From the NCBI RefSeq assembly GCF_000299575.1, contig NZ_AMGO01000012.1, positions 21,001-85,000 of the forward strand: a DNA stretch of 64,000 nt. Reading direction: 5' to 3'. Shown here one piece after another: positions 9,012-18,205 of the stretch. This DNA is from Oceaniovalibus guishaninsula JLT2003. Its GTDB lineage: Bacteria > Pseudomonadota > Alphaproteobacteria > Rhodobacterales > Rhodobacteraceae. The notes below the pieces were generated by a model. That model saw nothing but the letters and a program-made list of their open reading frames with translations. It did no database searches and was not told the origin of the DNA. Within the stretch, counting starts at the first letter, position 1. Every line of letters begins with the position of its first letter. Made by a program: the position numbers and the translations under genes.

Positions 9012-9991
9012 CGGGGCTTTCGGCCGTTATCCCGGTCTGGAACGACTTCGACGGATTGCTTGCCCTTCTGGACGATATGAAGGCGCTGGCCTGTTTCGAC
9101 GAGGTGGTGATCGTCGACGATTCTTCGTTTCCCCCGGTGCAGCACCGCCTGGCCGCCCACCCCGAAACGGTGAAAGGATTGCGCGTCGTCCAGCTGCGCA
9201 ACGCCCAGCAACGCGGGGCCGGTTATGCGCGCAACCGTGGCCTGCGACATGTCACCGCCGATCGTGTGGTGTTTCTGGACAGCGACGACAGGCTGCTGGA
9301 CGAATTCGGATATCTGGCCGCCGATCTGGCGCAGGAACCTGGCGACGCGTTCGATCTTTGCCTGTTCGCGCATGTCGACAGCCGCGTCGCGTCCGGTGGC
9401 GGTTGGGGCCCGCTGCCCGATGACGCGGAACTATGGCGCAAGGCCGGCATCCATGGTCTGCTCGGGCCGCTACCGCGCGCGATGCTGCCTCAAATCATCC
9501 AGATCGCCGCCTATCCCTGGAACAAGGTCTATCGCACCGGATTTCTGCGCGAACAGGGGATCGGCTGCACCGAATTGCTGGTGCACAACGATATCGAGCT
9601 TCACTGGCGCAGCCTGATCCGGGCCGACCGCATGCTTGTCTCGGACAGGATGGCCGTCTATCACTACGTGCGCGACGGCGCGGGGCGTCTGACCAACCGC
9701 CGCGGGGCCGAGAGGGCCGAGGTGACGCGTGCCCTCGCGCCCGTCGCTTGGGATGTGGCGCGGTTGGCACCCGATCTTGCCCCGGCTTTCGCCCGGTTTG
9801 CCGTGCGCCTGTTCGACTGGGGGCTGGACACGCTGGAGCCCGAGTTCCGGCAGATTTTCCTCGACCGCGCGCGCGCCTTCCTTGCCGGCGCGTTTGACGA
9901 GCGGGCCTTCGCCGCCATCGCTGAAGCAGAGCCCGAGATCGCCGCGCGAATCCTCGACCATCTGGAAGCCGCGCGATGCCAGCCAGCCTGA
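9008..9991 (+). CDS. Glycosyltransferase family 2
   Basis: 327-residue GT-A fold glycosyltransferase. N-terminal MTGLSAVIPVWND and VVIVDDSS are the nucleotide-sugar binding strand, and VVFLDSDDR supplies the metal-binding DxD around residue 95. No membrane segment is visible, so it is probably cytosolic or peripheral. The acceptor is unknown; capsule, exopolysaccharide or LPS decoration are all possible. ATG 9008 overlaps the upstream stop by 4 bases, and the 3' end overlaps the next glycosyltransferase by 16 bases. Confidence 0.85.
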   Translation: MTGLSAVIPVWNDFDGLLALLDDMKALACFDEVVIVDDSSFPPVQHRLAAHPETVKGLRVVQLRNAQQRGAGYARNRGLRHVTADRVVFLDSDDRLLDEFGYLAADLAQEPGDAFDLCLFAHVDSRVASGGGWGPLPDDAELWRKAGIHGLLGPLPRAMLPQIIQIAAYPWNKVYRTGFLREQGIGCTELLVHNDIELHWRSLIRADRMLVSDRMAVYHYVRDGAGRLTNRRGAERAEVTRALAPVAWDVARLAPDLAPAFARFAVRLFDWGLDTLEPEFRQIFLDRARAFLAGAFDERAFAAIAEAEPEIAARILDHLEAARCQPA

Positions 9992-12030
9992 GCCTGATCG
10001 TCACCGCCTATAACGTCGCGCCGTGGGTCGATGCCGCGTTGCACAGCGCGCTGGCGATCCTGCAGCCGGGGGACGAGCTGATCGTCGTCGATGACGGGTC
10101 GAGCGATGGAACCGCGGCCCGCATCTCAACCTTCGAACATTTTGCCAAGCGGCCCCCCGAGGTGGCGTTCGTCAAGGTGCTGCTGGCCACGAACACGCCG
10201 GGCGGGGTGGGACCGGCCGCGAATATCGGGCTGAGCAGGGCCACGAAGGATATCGTCGCGTTCCTCGACGGGGACGACACGCTTGTGCCCGACGGCTTCA
10301 AGGCCGCGCGGTCGATTTTCGAGGCCAGCCTGGCCGGCACCGCGCCTGACGACATCCTGATCGCGGATTACGAGGAATGGAGCGACGGCACCGGCCGGAT
10401 CACGCGGCCCTTCGATGCCGGGATATGGGCCGAAGCCGTGGCCGCCGCGCCCCGTCACCGGCAGCGGATCGCGCTGCGGATGCAGGCGGTGCCGTGGCGC
10501 AAGTTCTATCGGCGCGAATTTCTCGAGGCCCGCCATCTGCGCTTTCCCGAGGGCGAATTCTTCTTCGAGGACAATCCGTTTCACTGGCAGGTCTGCCTCG
10601 CCGCGCGCCGCATCGCCTTCACCTCCGAAATCGTTTGCCGTCACCGGCTGGACCGTCCGGGCCGAACGATGCTGGTGCGGGACGGCGCGCTGCTGGCCTT
10701 CTTCGACCATTATCGCCGGATATTGACCCTGCCGGGTATGACCCGCGTGCTGCGAGCCGACGCGTTGCGCTGGCTTGTCGTCAACCTACGCTGGCATCCC
10801 CAGCGCCTGCGCCAGACCGCCATCGCGGATTGGGTCGCCGCCGCAAGCCGGACGTTGCGCGCCGCGCCGGTCGGGCATTGGCGGACGGTGCGCGACGAAG
10901 AACTGCGCGACCCGATCCTGGCAGGGCTGTTCGATGCGCTGCGCAAGGGCGACGTCGGCACGGCCGAACGCCGCCTGATGGCGATATGCGCGGAGCGGGA
11001 TGCCACGACGCAGCAGCAGGCCATTGCCGAGCTTGAGCGGCGGCTGTCGCAGGCGGAAAGGCAAGGCGCGGCGCAGGTCGCATCGGACCCCGCCCCGTGC
11101 AGCGATGATCCGGTGCGCCGCTTCAGTGCCCTGAAGGGAACGACCGCGTTGCCGGTGCCGTCCCTCATTGACCGGCCGCCCGACCCCGAGCCGCCGATCC
11201 TGTGGGTCGGGGCGCACAAGACGGGCACGACCTTCCTTCAGGCCTGCCTTGAAGCGTCCACCGATGCGCTGGAAGCGCGCGGTATCGCCTATTTCCCGCG
11301 CGAAGCGATGCGCGCCGCGACGATCGTGCCGTTGCTCGACCGGCCTGGCCCGCCGCCTGAATGGCCGACCATGGGCATGGCCGACGGACGCCGGCGCGTC
11401 ATCTTCGACGAGAATATCCTGGGGCTGTCGCAGAACGTCCTGTCGTCCTTCGGCGTCTATCCCGAAGGAGCAGTACGGTCGTCGGAACTCGCCGACCGGC
11501 TGGATCTGCGCGCGCCCCGCCTGGTGCTGGCGATCAGGGACATGACGGGGTTCATTCCGTCGCTTTATTGCGAGGCGCTGAAGGCCGTGCCGTTCCGGCG
11601 GTTCCGCGACTTTCTGGAAACGCCGTTCGACCTTTTGTCATGGGTGCCGCTTGTCGATGCGCTGCTGGCGGCCTTTCCGCAATCCGGCCTGACCGTCTAT
11701 ACCGCCGAAGCCCTGCGGGGCAACGAAGCGGTTCTGTGCGAGGCGGTGCTGGGGCTGCCGCGCAGCGATTTCGTTCGCGTCGATCATTCCGAACGTCCGG
11801 GATTTTCGCAAGAAGCGGTGAATCGTATCGCGGCGCTTCATGCCGAAGGACGGTGGAGCCGCGCCGCGCAACGACAGATCGTGCGCAGCTATCCAAAGGG
11901 GCGCGACTATCCCGCCTTCGATCCCTGGTCGGACAACGAACGCGACCGCCTGCGCGACAGGTTCGCCGAGGATGTTCCGCTGATTGCGGCCCGCGAACGG
12001 GTCACACTGGTCGATCCGCGCCGGATCTAG
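9976..12030 (+). CDS. Glycosyltransferase family 2 - sulfotransferase-like fusion protein
   Basis: 684-residue two-domain protein. Residues 1 to about 300 are a family 2 glycosyltransferase (LSLIVTAYNVAPWV, LIVVDDGSSDGT, IVAFLDGDDTLVPDG with the DxD). After a charged, glutamine-rich linker (about 330-385) a second domain starts at about residue 405: ILWVGAHKTGTTFLQ is the 5'-phosphosulfate-binding P-loop of PAPS-dependent sulfotransferases, and LVLAIRDMTGFIPSLYCEAL resembles the 3'-phosphate-binding RxxxxxxxS strand. The protein may add and then sulfate a sugar, or sulfation may be a separate step in the same glycan. Its TAG shares CTAG (12027-12030) with the stop of the convergent lipoprotein gene. 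Confidence 0.82.
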   Translation: MPASLSLIVTAYNVAPWVDAALHSALAILQPGDELIVVDDGSSDGTAARISTFEHFAKRPPEVAFVKVLLATNTPGGVGPAANIGLSRATKDIVAFLDGDDTLVPDGFKAARSIFEASLAGTAPDDILIADYEEWSDGTGRITRPFDAGIWAEAVAAAPRHRQRIALRMQAVPWRKFYRREFLEARHLRFPEGEFFFEDNPFHWQVCLAARRIAFTSEIVCRHRLDRPGRTMLVRDGALLAFFDHYRRILTLPGMTRVLRADALRWLVVNLRWHPQRLRQTAIADWVAAASRTLRAAPVGHWRTVRDEELRDPILAGLFDALRKGDVGTAERRLMAICAERDATTQQQAIAELERRLSQAERQGAAQVASDPAPCSDDPVRRFSALKGTTALPVPSLIDRPPDPEPPILWVGAHKTGTTFLQACLEASTDALEARGIAYFPREAMRAATIVPLLDRPGPPPEWPTMGMADGRRRVIFDENILGLSQNVLSSFGVYPEGAVRSSELADRLDLRAPRLVLAIRDMTGFIPSLYCEALKAVPFRRFRDFLETPFDLLSWVPLVDALLAAFPQSGLTVYTAEALRGNEAVLCEAVLGLPRSDFVRVDHSERPGFSQEAVNRIAALHAEGRWSRAAQRQIVRSYPKGRDYPAFDPWSDNERDRLRDRFAEDVPLIAARERVTLVDPRRI

Positions 12031-12641
12031 CCGGCGCGGACCACCCAATCGGCGGCCTGTGGCAGAAGGTCGTCGACGATCCGCTGAAAGGCGGCGACGA
12101 CGGCCAGGGGGGTGTCGTTCACGGCCGGGGCCGACAGGCGGAAACCGCGAGAGGCGATCAAGCTCTGGTCGCGGTCGCGCAGCAGGGTCAGGTCGAAGTC
12201 CACCGTTGCGATCATGGCGCCGTCGCGCACGTCGATCTCGAACGCGTCGATCCGGCCAAGAAGCGCGCGGTCGGGGACCGGCCCGCCTTCGCTGGGTCCG
12301 ACATAGCCGACCCCGCCCGTGGCGGCGATGGACCTGACCAGAAGCGTCTGCAACAGCGCGGGCACTTCATCGGACCAGCGCGCCTCGGGCAGATAGGTGA
12401 CGGAAACCGGGGTGGGCCTGACGAGGATGCGGTCGCTCGTCAACGCCGCGGGGGCGACGGGGCGCGCGACCAGAAGCGTCTGGCCCGACCGGCGTGTCTG
12501 CGTCGGCGCGGCCGGCGGCACAAGATCGTAGGTGTCCAGAACCGTCGCCGCCGCGTTCAGGGACGAGATCGCGTTGCACCCGCCGAGCGAGGCCGCGGCC
12601 CCCAGCAAGGCGGCGCGGCGGGTCAGGGATGGGATCGTCAT
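12027..12641 (-). CDS. ABC-type transport auxiliary lipoprotein (PqiC/LetAB-like)
   Basis: 204-residue lipoprotein of the ABC_trans_aux (DUF330/PqiC) family. The signal sequence carries arginines (SLTRRAALLGAAASLGGC) and ends in the lipobox LGGC, placing the mature protein in the envelope, probably on the outer membrane. The body (TLLVARPVAPAALTSDRILVRPTPVSV) matches the family strand pattern. It is the last gene of the mla-type operon, 4 bases after mlaD, and probably helps pass lipid across the periplasm with the MCE protein. Confidence 0.87.
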   Translation of the reverse strand: MTIPSLTRRAALLGAAASLGGCNAISSLNAAATVLDTYDLVPPAAPTQTRRSGQTLLVARPVAPAALTSDRILVRPTPVSVTYLPEARWSDEVPALLQTLLVRSIAATGGVGYVGPSEGGPVPDRALLGRIDAFEIDVRDGAMIATVDFDLTLLRDRDQSLIASRGFRLSAPAVNDTPLAVVAAFQRIVDDLLPQAADWVVRAG

Positions 12642-12645
12642 CGGG

Positions 12646-14361
12646 TCATCTCCGGTATTCGGGCACGCGTTCGTCGAGTATGAACCGCGCAGGGTCGCGT
12701 TCGATCCGTCGCACGAGCTGATCCAGGGAACCGACCAGCGTGCGCGCCTCGGCGGCCAGACGACCCAATTCGGGCAGGCCGCCTGTCGCGAAATCGCTAA
12801 GCCCCGGCGCGGCGTCCGAAACCGCGCTTTGCACCTGAGCCACCACATCGTCGGCGCGGCCGATCAGGGCGCGCAGGTCGGACGTGATCTGGGGCAGATC
12901 GTCGGAAACCCGCGCGGCCGCTTCGCCGATCCGGTCACTGGCGCTGCGAATGTTGCTGAGCGTCGGTTCCAGGTCGGTGTCCAGAGCATCCGTCGCCGCC
13001 TGAAACGCATCTCGCGCCGAGGTCAGCGCCCCGTCCGCCGTGTCGAGCGATCCGTCCAGCCTGTCCAGTGTCGCCGTGGCGCGCCGGAATGCGGCGGTCG
13101 CGGTTTCCAGGGTTTCGCCGGCATCATCGGTCAAGGGTTCCAGCCCCGCCGTAAAGCCGGTCACATCGTCCGCTACGCGGTCCACGGCGCGTGTGGCGGT
13201 ACTGACGGCGGCGCGGACATCGCCAACGATGGCGGGAACATCCTGTTCGAACACCGTCTCGATACTCGCCAGTGCGGACCCGACCCGGTCGAGGACGGTA
13301 CGTGCTTCGGATACCAGCGCCGCGCCGTCGCCATCGACCAGCGCATCGAGGCTTTCGGATGCCTCGGTCACGGCCGCGAAAGCCGTGTCGGCACTGTCGA
13401 GCGTCCCTTCGAGTTCGACAAGCCGCGCGTTCAGAAGGTCCGCCGTGCTGCCGAACCCGTCCAGCGTGTCGCCAGCGCGCGCGGCCAGGTCGGCGATGGC
13501 CCGGTCCAGCGTTGCGGTCATGTCGTCCAGCCGGGCCACGATTTGGGCGATGTCGTCGCGCATCAAGTTCTCGGCCTGCGCGAACGCGGCGGTCGCGCTG
13601 TCGATTGCCGGCGTTGCCTGTTCGATGGCTGTCTGGGCCGCCCCGAAGGCGCCGGTCGCGGCCTGAAGCGTTCCGTCGGCGTTGCCCAGCGTCGTTTCGG
13701 CGGCCGCGCCGATCCGGTCCAGCCTTTCGGTGAACTGCCCGATCTGGCCCGCCGCATCGCCGACCGTCCCGGTAATGGCCGAGAAATCGGTCAACGCCTG
13801 TTCCAGTCCGCCGGATGCCGCATCCAGATTGCCGAGAATTTCCGTGACATGCGCCTGGTTCTCCGGGCCTGCGAAAGCCTGAAGGCGTGTCAGAAGCTCG
13901 GTCGCCTCGGTCAGAAGATCCGGGGCATCCTCGACCAGTTGCTGAACGGTGGACCGCCGCGACGGGATGATCGGGGTCTCTCCGTCAGGGGCGGTCAGGG
14001 GCGGCGCTTCGCGGCGGCTGTTGGAGAGCGAGACATAGGAAACCCCCGTCACGCCCTGCGACATCAACTGCGCGACCGTATCCTCGCGCACGGGGGTCGC
14101 GGCATCGACCTCAATCTCGGCATAGACCTTGGACGGATCGACGTCCGAGATCCGCAGCGCGATGACCTTGCCCACCGTGATGCCGTTGAACAGCACGTCG
14201 CCCGACGCGTCGAGGCCCGACACATCGTCAAAAAAGATGCCGTAGGTTTCATACTGTCGATCAAGCTGCACACTTGCCAGCCAGACGAAGAATCCCAACG
14301 CGCCGAGAATCCCGGCAAGGGTGAACGCCCCGATAAGGATGAAATTCGCACGTGTTTCCAT
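12646..14361 (-). CDS. mlaD: MCE domain lipid-transport protein (MlaD-like) with long helical C-terminus
   Basis: 571 residues, much longer than the roughly 180-residue E. coli MlaD. One transmembrane helix (about residues 8-30) anchors it in the inner membrane; the MCE domain covers about 38-118 (GIFFDDVSGLDASGDVLFNG, then GVTGVSYVSL). The remaining 440 residues are rich in Ala, Asp and Thr in heptad-like helices and probably extend into the periplasm as a coiled-coil tunnel like other long MCE proteins. Its start overlaps the mlaF stop by one base. This is the ligand-carrying subunit of the system. Confidence 0.9.
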   Translation of the reverse strand: METRANFILIGAFTLAGILGALGFFVWLASVQLDRQYETYGIFFDDVSGLDASGDVLFNGITVGKVIALRISDVDPSKVYAEIEVDAATPVREDTVAQLMSQGVTGVSYVSLSNSRREAPPLTAPDGETPIIPSRRSTVQQLVEDAPDLLTEATELLTRLQAFAGPENQAHVTEILGNLDAASGGLEQALTDFSAITGTVGDAAGQIGQFTERLDRIGAAAETTLGNADGTLQAATGAFGAAQTAIEQATPAIDSATAAFAQAENLMRDDIAQIVARLDDMTATLDRAIADLAARAGDTLDGFGSTADLLNARLVELEGTLDSADTAFAAVTEASESLDALVDGDGAALVSEARTVLDRVGSALASIETVFEQDVPAIVGDVRAAVSTATRAVDRVADDVTGFTAGLEPLTDDAGETLETATAAFRRATATLDRLDGSLDTADGALTSARDAFQAATDALDTDLEPTLSNIRSASDRIGEAAARVSDDLPQITSDLRALIGRADDVVAQVQSAVSDAAPGLSDFATGGLPELGRLAAEARTLVGSLDQLVRRIERDPARFILDERVPEYRR

Positions 14362-15152
14362 CAGCCGACCTCGTCCGTCGCATCCGGTCCCAGCGCCGCG
14401 CGGGCACGGGGACCGTGAAAATATTCGCGCACCCAGGGGTGGTCGATCTTCAGCATCTCGGCCATCGTGCCGACAGCCAGCACGCGCTTTTCGGCCAGCA
14501 CCGCCACCCGGTCGCAGATCGCGTGCAGCGAGTCCAGATCGTGCGTGACCATGAAGACCGTCAGCCCCAGGGCCGATTGCAGTTGGCCGATCAGCCTGTC
14601 GAACGCGGCCGCGCCAATAGGATCGAGGCCCGCGGTCGGTTCGTCCAGGAACACGATTTCAGGGTCCAGCGCGATGGCGCGGGCGAAACCCGCGCGCTTC
14701 CGCATTCCACCGGACAGTTCCGACGGATACTTGTCTTGCGCGTTTTCGGGCAGGCCGACCATGCGCACCTTGATGCCTGCCAGCGTCTCGCGCAGATCGT
14801 CGGGCAGATGCAGTTGTTCGCGCATCGGAGCTTCGACATTCTGACGGACGGTCAGCGACGAAAAGAGCGCGCCGTCCTGAAACATGACACCCCAGCGCCG
14901 GCGCAGGCGGCGATATTCGTCGGGCGAGGTGTCGCGCACGCTTTCGCCGAACACCTCGATCCGGCCGGCATCGGGTTTCAGCAGTCCGACGATCTGCTGC
15001 AAGAGCACGGATTTCCCGGTGCCGGACCCGCCGACGATGCCGATGATCTCGCCCCGCCTCACATCGAGATCGAGCCCTTCGTGGACGACATGCGTGCCGA
15101 AGCTTTTCTTCAGCCCCCGCACCTTGATGATGGAATCGTCGTCCCGCGCCAT
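14361..15152 (-). CDS. mlaF: ABC transporter ATP-binding protein MlaF-like
   Basis: 263-residue ATPase. Walker A GGSGTGKS at 41-48, signature LSGGMRKRAGFARAIALDPE at about 147, Walker B IVFLDEPTAGLDP and the H-loop VTHD are all intact. The LSGGM signature followed by RKR is the MlaF/Ttg2A form. It energises the lipid-transport permease encoded just upstream (2 bases away) and overlaps mlaD by one base, giving a tight mlaE-mlaF-mlaD-lipoprotein operon on the minus strand. Confidence 0.94.
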   Translation of the reverse strand: MARDDDSIIKVRGLKKSFGTHVVHEGLDLDVRRGEIIGIVGGSGTGKSVLLQQIVGLLKPDAGRIEVFGESVRDTSPDEYRRLRRRWGVMFQDGALFSSLTVRQNVEAPMREQLHLPDDLRETLAGIKVRMVGLPENAQDKYPSELSGGMRKRAGFARAIALDPEIVFLDEPTAGLDPIGAAAFDRLIGQLQSALGLTVFMVTHDLDSLHAICDRVAVLAEKRVLAVGTMAEMLKIDHPWVREYFHGPRARAALGPDATDEVG

Positions 15153-15154
15153 CG

Positions 15155-16273
15155 TCAGACCCCCACAATGGCGAAGAAGATCGAGAAGATCGCATCGACG
15201 ACGATCACCATGAAGATCGCGACGACCACCGAGGTGGATGTCAACCGGCCCAGCGAATCCGCGTTGCCGCCCACTTTCAACCCTTCGTAGCAGCCGATCA
15301 CGCCGACGATCAGGGCGAAGAACGGGGCCTTGATGATACCGACCAGAAAGTGCCAGACATCGGTATTGGCCACCAGACGTGACTGAAAGACCGCCGGCGA
15401 CACGCCCAGTTCGATCCAGGCCATCATCGCGCCGCCAAGCAGCCCCGCGACATCGGCCAGAAAACCCAGAACCGGCAGCATCAGCATCAGCGCCAGCACC
15501 CGCGGCACGACCAGAATGGCGATCGGGTCGAGGCCAAGCGTGCGCATGGCGTCCACTTCCTCGCGCATCTTCATCGAACCGATGGCGGCGGTGAAAGCCG
15601 ATCCCGACCGCCCGGCCACGATGATCGCGGTCAGCAGGATGCCCAGTTCGCGCAGCACGGCGATGGCGATCAGATCGACGACAAAAACCTCGGCCCCGAA
15701 CTGGCGTAGCTGGGCGGCCCCCTGAAACGCCAGCACGACGCCGATCAGGAACGACATCAGCACGACGATCGGCACGGCGTTCAGGCCGGTATCCTGCATG
15801 TGATGGACAAGCGACGTGATCCGCAGGCGACGCGGATGCATGACGATCCCACCCATCGTCGCGACGACCTGCCCCAGGAAACCCGTCAACTCGACCGCAA
15901 TGCGCGCGAAGCCGACGGTGGCCCGGCCAAAGCGTTCGATCCTTTCGGCAAGGCCCGCGCGTTGCGGCGGTGGGCTGTCCTCGGGCGGCATGTTCTGGCT
16001 GACGGCATCGAGGATCTGCCGCTGCGCCCAGCTCGCCCCTTCGACCGGGATCTCGTCCTGTCGTCGAAGTCGCCGTTTGCAGTCCAGAACGAACCACGCG
16101 CCCGCCGTGTCCAGATGGCCGACATCCGAGATGTCGATGCGGCTCGCGTCGCCCAGATCGTGCGGCAGACCGGCGACCGAGTCGATCCCCAGATCGCCGG
16201 AAAAGGCCAGTGTGCCGTCGCTGACTGTCATCTGAGGCGGCCGTGCGGACGGCGTTGTCGGGGCGTCGGCCAT
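15155..16273 (-). CDS. mlaE: MlaE-like lipid ABC permease with fused N-terminal STAS (MlaB) domain
   Basis: 372 residues from ATG 16273; an in-frame GTG at 16303 would add 10. GGAACG lies upstream of the ATG and favours it. Residues 1-90 form a STAS domain (LAFSGDLGIDSVAGL, then ISDVGHLDTAGAWFVLDCKRRL), the function supplied by separate MlaB in E. coli. From about 130 it is an MlaE permease with the family motif GRSGSAFTAAIGSMKMREEVDAM and five to six helices. No MlaC gene accompanies the operon; the lipoprotein at its end may replace it. Confidence 0.93.
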   Translation of the reverse strand: MADAPTTPSARPPQMTVSDGTLAFSGDLGIDSVAGLPHDLGDASRIDISDVGHLDTAGAWFVLDCKRRLRRQDEIPVEGASWAQRQILDAVSQNMPPEDSPPPQRAGLAERIERFGRATVGFARIAVELTGFLGQVVATMGGIVMHPRRLRITSLVHHMQDTGLNAVPIVVLMSFLIGVVLAFQGAAQLRQFGAEVFVVDLIAIAVLRELGILLTAIIVAGRSGSAFTAAIGSMKMREEVDAMRTLGLDPIAILVVPRVLALMLMLPVLGFLADVAGLLGGAMMAWIELGVSPAVFQSRLVANTDVWHFLVGIIKAPFFALIVGVIGCYEGLKVGGNADSLGRLTSTSVVVAIFMVIVVDAIFSIFFAIVGV

Positions 16274-16346
16274 ACTGCTTGCGTTCCGGGCTGCGTCGAT
16301 CACCCGGTCATAGGCAACCGCCGCACGAATGAAAACGGCATGCCGA

Positions 16347-17318
16347 TCAAAGCGGCCGCTTCAGCCAGCGCGACAGCACGCCCACGATCCCTTCGCGGAA
16401 CAGCAGCACGCCAAGGACGAAGATCACCCCCTGGATGATCGTCACCCAGGCCCCGAAGGTCGCCAGATAGTTCTGCAAGGTGACGATGACCGTCGCGCCG
16501 ACCAGCGGGCCGAATACGGTGCCCATCCCGCCAAGCAACGTCATCAGCACGACTTCGCCCGACATGGACCAGTGCACGTCGGTCAGCGAGGCAAGCTGGA
16601 ACACCAGGCTTTTGGTCGCGCCCGCCAGCCCGGCGAAGGTCGCCGACAGGGTGAATACGATCAGCTTGTAGCGGTTGACGCTGTAGCCGAGCGAGATCGC
16701 GCGCGGTTCGTTTTCGCGGATTGCCTTGAGGATCTGGCCGAACGGCGAATGGACGATCCGATAAAGAAACAGGATCCCGCCGAATGTGATCGCCAGAACG
16801 AAGAAATACAGCGCCATGTTGTCGTGCAGCGAGATCGCGCCGAACAGATCGCCGCGCGGCACGGCCTGGATGCCGTCTTCGCCGCCGGTGAATTCGGCTT
16901 GCAGGGCGAAGAAATAGAACATCTGCGCGAAGGCCAGCGTAACCATCGCGAAATAGATGCCCTGCCTGCGGATCGCCAGCGCGCCGATGCCCAGCCCCAG
17001 AAGGGCGGCCGCCGCGGTTCCGGTCAGCACCGCCAGTTCCGGCGTGAACCCCCAGACCTTCGCGGCATGGGCCGCGACATAGCTTGCACCGCCGAAATAG
17101 GCCGCATGGCCGAACGACAGCAATCCGCCGAATCCCAGCAGAAGGTTGAAGGCGGCGGCGAACAGCGCAAAGCACATTACCTTCATCGCGAAGATCGGGT
17201 AGACGACGAAGGGCAGGACGATCAGCAGCACCAGAAGGGCCGCAAACAGCGCCTTGTGCAGCGGCGGCATGCCCGCAGCCCGCTGGGCCGGAACGTGGTC
17301 GGGTGTCGTGTCGGTCAT
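16347..17318 (-). CDS. livM: Branched-chain amino acid-type ABC permease LivM
   Basis: 323-residue inner-membrane permease of the LivM family. The signature RRQGIYFAMVTLAFAQMFYFFA and the core GFGGLLSFGHAAYFGGASYVAAHAAK are intact, as is the coupling segment KAIRENEPRAISLGYSVNRYKL. The start ATG 17318 overlaps the livH stop by one base. Last gene of the six-gene minus-strand operon. The substrate cannot be told from sequence: LivHM-type permeases carry amino acids, amides, urea or aromatic acids. Confidence 0.93.
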   Translation of the reverse strand: MTDTTPDHVPAQRAAGMPPLHKALFAALLVLLIVLPFVVYPIFAMKVMCFALFAAAFNLLLGFGGLLSFGHAAYFGGASYVAAHAAKVWGFTPELAVLTGTAAAALLGLGIGALAIRRQGIYFAMVTLAFAQMFYFFALQAEFTGGEDGIQAVPRGDLFGAISLHDNMALYFFVLAITFGGILFLYRIVHSPFGQILKAIRENEPRAISLGYSVNRYKLIVFTLSATFAGLAGATKSLVFQLASLTDVHWSMSGEVVLMTLLGGMGTVFGPLVGATVIVTLQNYLATFGAWVTIIQGVIFVLGVLLFREGIVGVLSRWLKRPL

Positions 17319-18205
17319 CAGTTCGCCCTCCCGAACAGGCCTTCGGGCTTGATCATCAGGACGATGGCCATGATCACGAAGATCACCACCGCCGATCCTT
17401 CGGGATAGAACACGCGCGTCAACCCCTCGATCAGGCCAAGGCCATAGCCGGTGACGATGGCGCCGAGGATCGACCCCATACCGCCGATTACCACGACCGC
17501 GAAAACGACGATGATCAGGTCGGCGCCCATGTTGGGGTTCACCGAATAGATGGGCGCCGCCAGAACGCCCGCGAATCCCGCCAGCGCCACGCCGAACGCA
17601 TAGGTCAGCATGATCATGCGCGGCACGTTGATGCCGAACGCGCCGACCAGAACAGGGTTCTCGGTCGCCGCGCGCAGATAGGCGCCAAGGCGGGTCTTCT
17701 CGATCATGAACCACGTTCCCAGGCAGGCGATGACGGATGCGACCACGACCCAGGCGCGATAGTTCGGCAGATACATGAACCCCAGGTTTTGGCCGCCCGA
17801 CAGCAGGTCGGGAATCTGATAGGGCTGCCCCGAGATGCCGTAATAGTTGCGGAACAGCCCTTGAATGATCAACGCGACCCCGAAGGTCAGCAGCAGGCCA
17901 TAAAGATGATCGAGCTTGTAGAGGCGGGACAGCGCGAACCGTTCCAGCAGCAGCCCGGTCGCCCCGACGATCAGCGGCGACGCGATCAGCGCCCACCAGT
18001 AACCGATCCCCAGATAGGCCAGCAGCATCCACGCCACGAACGCGCCCATCATGTATTGCGCGCCGTGGCTGAAGTTGATGATGTTCAGAAGGCCGAAGAT
18101 CACCGCCAGCCCAAGCGACAGCACGGCATAGAACGACCCGTTGATAAGCCCCAGAAGAAGCTGACCCAGCAGCACCTGCGGCGGTATTCCCAGAAGCTCG
18201 AACAT
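17318..18205 (-). CDS. livH: Branched-chain amino acid-type ABC permease LivH
   Basis: 295-residue permease. LLGLINGSFYAVLSLGLAV and IFGLLNIINFSHGAQYMMGAF are the classic LivH N-terminal segments; VVVIGGMGSILGAIVTGYGLGLIEG near the C-terminus is the conserved coupling and helix region. ATG 18205 is chosen because the protein then begins with the usual short amphipathic leader MFELLGIPPQVLLGQLLLG. Overlaps livM by one base and lies 62 bases after the binding-protein gene. Confidence 0.94.
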   Translation of the reverse strand: MFELLGIPPQVLLGQLLLGLINGSFYAVLSLGLAVIFGLLNIINFSHGAQYMMGAFVAWMLLAYLGIGYWWALIASPLIVGATGLLLERFALSRLYKLDHLYGLLLTFGVALIIQGLFRNYYGISGQPYQIPDLLSGGQNLGFMYLPNYRAWVVVASVIACLGTWFMIEKTRLGAYLRAATENPVLVGAFGINVPRMIMLTYAFGVALAGFAGVLAAPIYSVNPNMGADLIIVVFAVVVIGGMGSILGAIVTGYGLGLIEGLTRVFYPEGSAVVIFVIMAIVLMIKPEGLFGRAN

